DNA of 8,771 nucleotides from an uncultured Intestinimonas sp. (GTDB lineage: Bacteria > Bacillota_A > Clostridia > Oscillospirales > Oscillospiraceae). The translations under genes and the position numbers were made by a program. The stretch covers positions 1 through 8,771 of the forward strand of contig CAUBHZ010000056.1 in NCBI GenBank assembly GCA_958435885.1. The letters run 5' to 3'. Of the stretch, positions 6,662-8,771 are shown in pieces; position 1 is the first letter of the stretch; every line of letters begins with the position of its first letter. Below the pieces are notes generated by a model that saw only the letters and a program-made list of their open reading frames with translations, did not search any database and was not told where the DNA came from.

Positions 6662-7060
6662 TCTTCGGCGGAAGGCAAAGAAGCGCTGTCCGAAGTAATT
6701 GAAAACGGTGTAGAGCCCCATGCCCACCAGCTTGGTGAGCCTCTCCCACCACACCTCCGGCAAGGGGCTGAAGGGGGCTAGAGCGTCCATGATGAGCCAT
6801 GCCAGCCCATAGCCCACCACATAGCACACCGCCACGTTGACGGCGAACTTCACCGCCGCCTTCCACAGCACCTCATCACTGTGGAAGGTGAAGTGCTTGT
6901 TGAGGAAAAAGCTCATGACCGCCCCCGCCACATAGGCGATGGCGGTGGAGAGCCAGAAACCCAGGCCCTCCAGGGCAAACATGAGCACCGTGGAGAGGAG
7001 GGTATTCCCCACCCCCACCAGGAGAAATTTGAGCATGCTCACATCAAAGAGCTTCTTCAT
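6647..7060 (-). CDS. GtrA-family membrane protein (putative lipid-linked sugar flippase)
   Basis: This 137-residue polytopic protein probably has four membrane helices (about 10-30, 36-55, 67-92, 109-128). Features typical of the GtrA/GtcA family are visible: an N-terminal FLLVGVGNTLLST, AYVAGAVMSFFLNKHFTF after the second helix, and the C-terminal FNYFGQRFFAFRRR. Family members are thought to flip undecaprenyl-phosphate-linked sugars across the membrane for wall or teichoic-acid decoration. The start (7060) has GGAGGA (7066-7071) 5 bases upstream, lying inside the end of the glycosyltransferase gene; the two genes overlap by 17 nt, so they are co-translated and almost certainly work together. 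Its stop lies in the -35 of the next gene's promoter and I see no terminator between them, so some read-through into the LarA-family gene is possible. Confidence 0.9.
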   Translation of the reverse strand: MKKLFDVSMLKFLLVGVGNTLLSTVLMFALEGLGFWLSTAIAYVAGAVMSFFLNKHFTFHSDEVLWKAAVKFAVNVAVCYVVGYGLAWLIMDALAPFSPLPEVWWERLTKLVGMGLYTVFNYFGQRFFAFRRRGSTT

Positions 7061-8009
7061 CCCGCTCCTCCAGTACCTCCCGGATCAGAAACCGGGGCCG
7101 TGCCTTGGTCTCCAGGTAGATTTTTCCGATATACTCGCCGATGACCCCCAAAGACAGCAGGATGAGACCGCCGATGGCCCACACCGAGCAGATAACGCTG
7201 GCCCAGCCGATCACGGTGGCGCCGTTGGCCCAGCGGACGATGGAGTAGATGAGCATGGCGATGCTCACCAGAAAGACCAGGAAGCCCAGCAGGGTGATAT
7301 AGCGGATGGGCTTGGTGGAAAGGCTGGTGATGCCCTCCAGGGCAAAGGAGAGCATCTTTTTGAGGGGGTACTTGCTCTCCCCGGCGAAGCGCTCCCCCCG
7401 CTCGTAGGAGACATAGCCGGTGGTGTAGCCGATCATGGGCACGATGCCCCGCAGGAAGAGGTTGACCTCCTTGAACTGGGCCAGGCCCTCCAGGGCCCGG
7501 CGGGACATGAGGCGGTAGTCGGCGTGGTTGAACACCGTCTCCGCCCCCAGAAAGCTCATGAAGCGGTAAAAGCCCTCGGCGGTGACGCGCTTGAAGAAGG
7601 TGTCCTTCTCCCGGGCGGAGCGCACTCCGTAGACGATGTCGCAGCCCTCGTAGTACTTGTCCACCATGGCATCCACGGCGTCGATGTCGTCCTGGAGGTC
7701 GGCATCCATGGAGATGACCATGTCCGCCCGGTCCTTGGCCGTCATGAGCCCCGCCAGCAGGGCGTTCTGATGGCCCCGGTTCCGGCTCAGGTCCACCCCG
7801 GAGAACCGGCGGTCGCTCTGGTGCAGGCCGCTGATGATGGACCAGGTGCCGTCCCTGGAGCCGTCGTTCACGAAGAGGACCCGGCTCTTGTCCGAGATCT
7901 TCCCCGCCGCTGTCAGATGGTCCAGCTTCTCCCCCAGCCGCCGGGCGGTCTCCGGCAGCACCGCCTCCTCGTTATAACAGGGGACGACGATATATAATGT
8001 GTCATTCAT
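7044..8009 (-). CDS. GT2 membrane glycosyltransferase, GtrB/DPM-like
   Basis: This 321-residue enzyme likely transfers a sugar from a nucleotide donor to undecaprenyl phosphate at the inner membrane face. The GT-A fold is clear: VVPCYNEE (8-15), FVNDGSRDGT (46-55), DLSRNRGHQNALLAG (73-87), the metal-binding DAD (102-104) in SMDADLQDD, and NHADYRLMSR (161-170). ESKYPLKKM (211-219) and ALEGITSLSTKPIR lead to two C-terminal transmembrane helices (about 236-258 and 266-292) and a charged tail, as in GtrB, CsbB and YkcC relatives. The ATG at 8009 follows AGAGGA with 10-base spacing; an ORF extension upstream overlaps the regulator gene and is not needed. It overlaps the GtrA-family gene by 17 nt. 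No third gene giving glycan specificity (GtrC-like) is present nearby. The sugar is unknown. Confidence 0.9.
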   Translation of the reverse strand: MNDTLYIVVPCYNEEAVLPETARRLGEKLDHLTAAGKISDKSRVLFVNDGSRDGTWSIISGLHQSDRRFSGVDLSRNRGHQNALLAGLMTAKDRADMVISMDADLQDDIDAVDAMVDKYYEGCDIVYGVRSAREKDTFFKRVTAEGFYRFMSFLGAETVFNHADYRLMSRRALEGLAQFKEVNLFLRGIVPMIGYTTGYVSYERGERFAGESKYPLKKMLSFALEGITSLSTKPIRYITLLGFLVFLVSIAMLIYSIVRWANGATVIGWASVICSVWAIGGLILLSLGVIGEYIGKIYLETKARPRFLIREVLEERDEEAL

Positions 8010-8040
8010 ACTTTTTATTTCCTCTGGTATTATCATTCTT

Positions 8041-8250
8041 TTATTGGGCAGTGTTTTCCTTCTCCTCACCCATTACAGGTATTTGTAACACCTCGCAAAT
8101 CCTAAAAAAAACTTCTAAAGATGGCCTTTTGGCTCCTCGTTCTATTTCATTATAAAATGGTTGCGTGATACCGGCCAGTTCCGCCACTTTATATTGACTG
8201 TATCCCAGCTCCAAGCGCCTCGCCTTGATGCGAGAAATATAATCTACCAT
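8041..8250 (-). CDS. Small XRE-family DNA-binding regulator
   Basis: This 69-residue protein is almost entirely one helix-turn-helix domain of the XRE/Cro-CI type (about 5-60): RIKARRLELGYSQYKVAELAG, then recognition helix region ITQPFYNEIERG, then KRPSLEVFFRICEVLQIPV. There is no ligand or dimer domain beyond a short charged tail. The ATG at 8250 with GGTGAT (8255-8260) 4 bases upstream is preferred; a longer reading frame would run through the palindrome and promoter. The gene is AT-richer than its GC-rich neighbours, suggesting separate acquisition. It is divergent from the small gene at 8371 and 31 bases upstream of the glycosyltransferase gene with no terminator, so it may head that operon. 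It probably represses itself and the divergent gene through the inverted repeats between them (inference). Confidence 0.88.
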   Translation of the reverse strand: MVDYISRIKARRLELGYSQYKVAELAGITQPFYNEIERGAKRPSLEVFFRICEVLQIPVMGEEKENTAQ

Positions 8251-8266
8251 TTTAATCACCAGTCCT

Positions 8267-8296
8267 ATGGTATCGCTGAAAGCTATCTTTTGTAAA
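8267..8296 (-). promoter_or_regulatory. Candidate promoter of the XRE regulator
   Basis: On the minus strand TTTACA (8291-8296, 5 of 6 to TTGACA) lies 18 bases from TACCAT (8267-8272). The -35 falls in the loop of the first inverted repeat and the spacer contains that repeat's left arm. Transcription would begin close to the ribosome site, leaving a very short leader, which is the main doubt. Confidence 0.4.
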
Positions 8297-8310
8297 TGAT
8301 AGCTTTCAGC
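8275..8310. promoter_or_regulatory. Inverted repeat 1, candidate operator over the regulator promoter
   Basis: GCTGAAAGCTATC (8275-8287) is exactly mirrored by GATAGCTTTCAGC (8298-8310), 13-bp arms around a 10-base spacer. The arms carry AGCTAT/ATAGCT, which recurs just beyond at 8308-8313 and in the second palindrome. It overlaps the regulator's likely promoter and ends 2 bases before the rightward -35. No U-tract follows on either strand, so it is not a terminator. Confidence 0.7.
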
Positions 8311-8312
8311 TA

Positions 8313-8340
8313 TTGACATTTTATACATGCGGCATATAAT
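8313..8340 (+). promoter_or_regulatory. Strong consensus sigma-A promoter for the small plus-strand gene
   Basis: Both hexamers are perfect: TTGACA at 8313-8318 and TATAAT at 8335-8340, with a 16-base spacer (one short of the optimum). Transcription would start near 8347, giving a leader of about 24 nt with a GAGGTG ribosome site at 8359-8364. A promoter this strong usually needs a repressor, and the palindrome over its -10 could serve as the repressor's site. Confidence 0.82.
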
Positions 8341-8359
8341 AGCTATTAGCTATTATATG
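8333..8359. promoter_or_regulatory. Inverted repeat 2, candidate operator over the rightward -10
   Basis: A perfect 27-bp palindrome: CATATAATAGCTA (8333-8345), a central T, then TAGCTATTATATG (8347-8359). It covers the whole TATAAT box, the predicted start site and the edge of the ribosome site. AGCTAT occurs at 8341-8346 and 8348-8353. A bound dimer here would block RNA polymerase directly. Confidence 0.75.
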
Positions 8360-8370
8360 AGGTGATAACA

Positions 8371-8643
8371 ATGGATGACGCCCTGCGTTTTTTGACCGAT
8401 GCCGCCTTGGGCAGCATGCGGGAGGAGTTGACCTACGACGCCGGCTACCGCCAGTGTCAGGCGGAGGGGGAGGCCCTCTGGGCCCAGCTGCGGCAGCGCT
8501 ACCAGGGGGAGATGGGACACGCCCTGCTGGCCGCAGCGGACGCGGAAAACGCCCTGGCCGGCTTTGAGACGGAGCGGGCCTTTCTTATGGGACTTCAGCT
8601 GGGCATCTCCATGGGCCGGCTGGACCTGCTGCCAGAGAAATGA
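8371..8643 (+). CDS. Small helical protein, possibly DUF6809-like, function unknown
   Basis: This 90-residue protein is acidic, Ala/Leu/Glu-rich and predicted all-helical, with no signal peptide or membrane segment. From memory, the pattern (an N-terminal helix, a YDAGYRQCQAEGEALWAQL helix, and a closing FETERAFLMGLQLGISMGRL helix) resembles the small DUF6809-type proteins of Clostridia, which often sit in mobile or accessory DNA; this needs a profile search. The ATG at 8371 is chosen for GAGGTG (8359-8364) at 6-base spacing; a GTG at 8362 would put the ribosome site inside the gene. It is driven by the consensus promoter, faces away from the XRE regulator, and ends 4 bases before a hairpin. 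Unlike the AT-rich control region, its coding bases are as GC-rich as the rest of the window. I do not assign a function. Confidence 0.75.
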   Translation: MDDALRFLTDAALGSMREELTYDAGYRQCQAEGEALWAQLRQRYQGEMGHALLAAADAENALAGFETERAFLMGLQLGISMGRLDLLPEK

Positions 8644-8647
8644 AAAG

Positions 8648-8680
8648 CCTTCCCCCTGAGGGGGAAGGTCATGTTTGTTC
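8648..8680 (+). terminator. Hairpin after the small gene, likely terminator
   Basis: A perfect 9-bp stem, CCTTCCCCC (8648-8656) with GGGGGAAGG (8660-8668), closes a TGA triloop 4 bases after the stop codon. The following TCATGTTTGTTC is only moderately T-rich, so efficiency is uncertain. Confidence 0.65.
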
Positions 8681-8725
8681 AGAAAATGCCATTCAACATA
8701 CGTGAAAGGACGGGGAAGACGGTTC

Positions 8726-8767
8726 AAAACCCGTTTCTTTTTCCCTGCTGGAAAAAGAACGGTTTTT
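8726..8767. terminator. Second hairpin with flanking A and T runs at the right edge
   Basis: CCGTTTCTTTTTCC (8731-8744) pairs with GGAAAAAGAACGG (8750-8762) with one bulged T and a CTGCT loop. TTTTT (8763-8767) follows, mirrored by AAAA at 8726-8729. It can act in both directions: as backup for the small gene, or to end a convergent gene beyond the window. The 128 bases after the small gene hold only these two hairpins; I see no supported gene there. Confidence 0.6.
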
Positions 8768-8771
8768 GGAA

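Noticed and set aside
5299..6702. 467-codon open frame on the plus strand
   Set aside because: It is a shadow of the LarA-family gene: Gly/Val/His-rich, no recognisable motif, and it runs across the promoter of the real gene.
8275..8359. CRISPR-like repeats from the recurring AGCTAT motif
   Set aside because: The copies are short, unevenly spaced and arranged as inverted repeats around promoters; there are no unit-length repeats with spacers.
8357..8365. Two-codon mini-ORF ATG-AGG-TGA before the small gene
   Set aside because: It coincides with the ribosome site itself, has no ribosome site of its own and is best explained by the palindrome ending in ATG.
8353..8727. 124-codon minus-strand frame opposite the small gene
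   Set aside because: It overlaps the consensus plus-strand promoter region and the small gene, crosses a hairpin terminator and shows no domain or ribosome site.
8705..8740. tRNA-like GGTTCAAAAC segment
   Set aside because: It looks like a T-loop, but only 4 bp pair around it and no acceptor stem, anticodon arm or full cloverleaf can be drawn.

Overview
The window reads as chromosomal DNA from a GC-rich, spore-former-type Firmicute. An Oscillospiraceae/Clostridia relative of the Flavonifractor-Lawsonibacter kind is my best guess; this is inference from gene content, not a database match. The pointers are AGGAGG-type ribosome sites, an ECF sigma factor paired with a DUF4179-type anti-sigma factor, a copper-amine-oxidase-N-like plus SleB-like cell-wall hydrolase, and a LarA-family enzyme. 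Most genes are GC-rich. The segment at about 8010-8370 is clearly AT-richer.

Left edge (1-490): the 3' end of a tyrosine recombinase/integrase carrying an in-frame TAA at 51-53, then a pair of 8-bp direct repeats and a strong hairpin terminator. This looks like the edge of an integrated or decaying mobile element. Next (about 567-1426, plus strand) is a secreted SleB-like hydrolase with its own candidate promoter. Its stop codon directly abuts the stop of a convergent ABC-F ATPase gene of the Uup/YfmR type (1427-3205, minus).

Middle (3267-5210, minus): a two-gene operon of an ECF sigma factor (GTG start) and a membrane-anchored DUF4179-type anti-sigma protein, overlapping by 8 nt and followed by a hairpin terminator. 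Upstream of it, and separated by a bidirectional terminator, is a LarA-family (nickel-pincer lactate racemase-like) gene (5266-6564, minus) with a good sigma-A promoter. The -35 box of that promoter contains the stop codon of the preceding gene.

Right part (6647-8371): a minus-strand cluster of a small XRE-type regulator, a GtrB/DPM-like membrane glycosyltransferase and a GtrA-family flippase-like protein, the last two overlapping by 17 nt. Together they suggest lipid-linked sugar synthesis and flipping for cell-surface glycosylation. The regulator is divergent from a small plus-strand helical protein gene (8371-8643).

The 120-bp divergent region is the most striking part of the window. It holds a promoter with perfect -35 and -10 hexamers (TTGACA-16-TATAAT) and two perfect 13-bp-arm inverted repeats sharing an AGCTAT/ATAGCT core. 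One repeat lies over the regulator's likely promoter and the other over the -10 box of the rightward promoter. This has the layout of a compact two-operator genetic switch. The last 128 bases hold two hairpins and no gene I can support.
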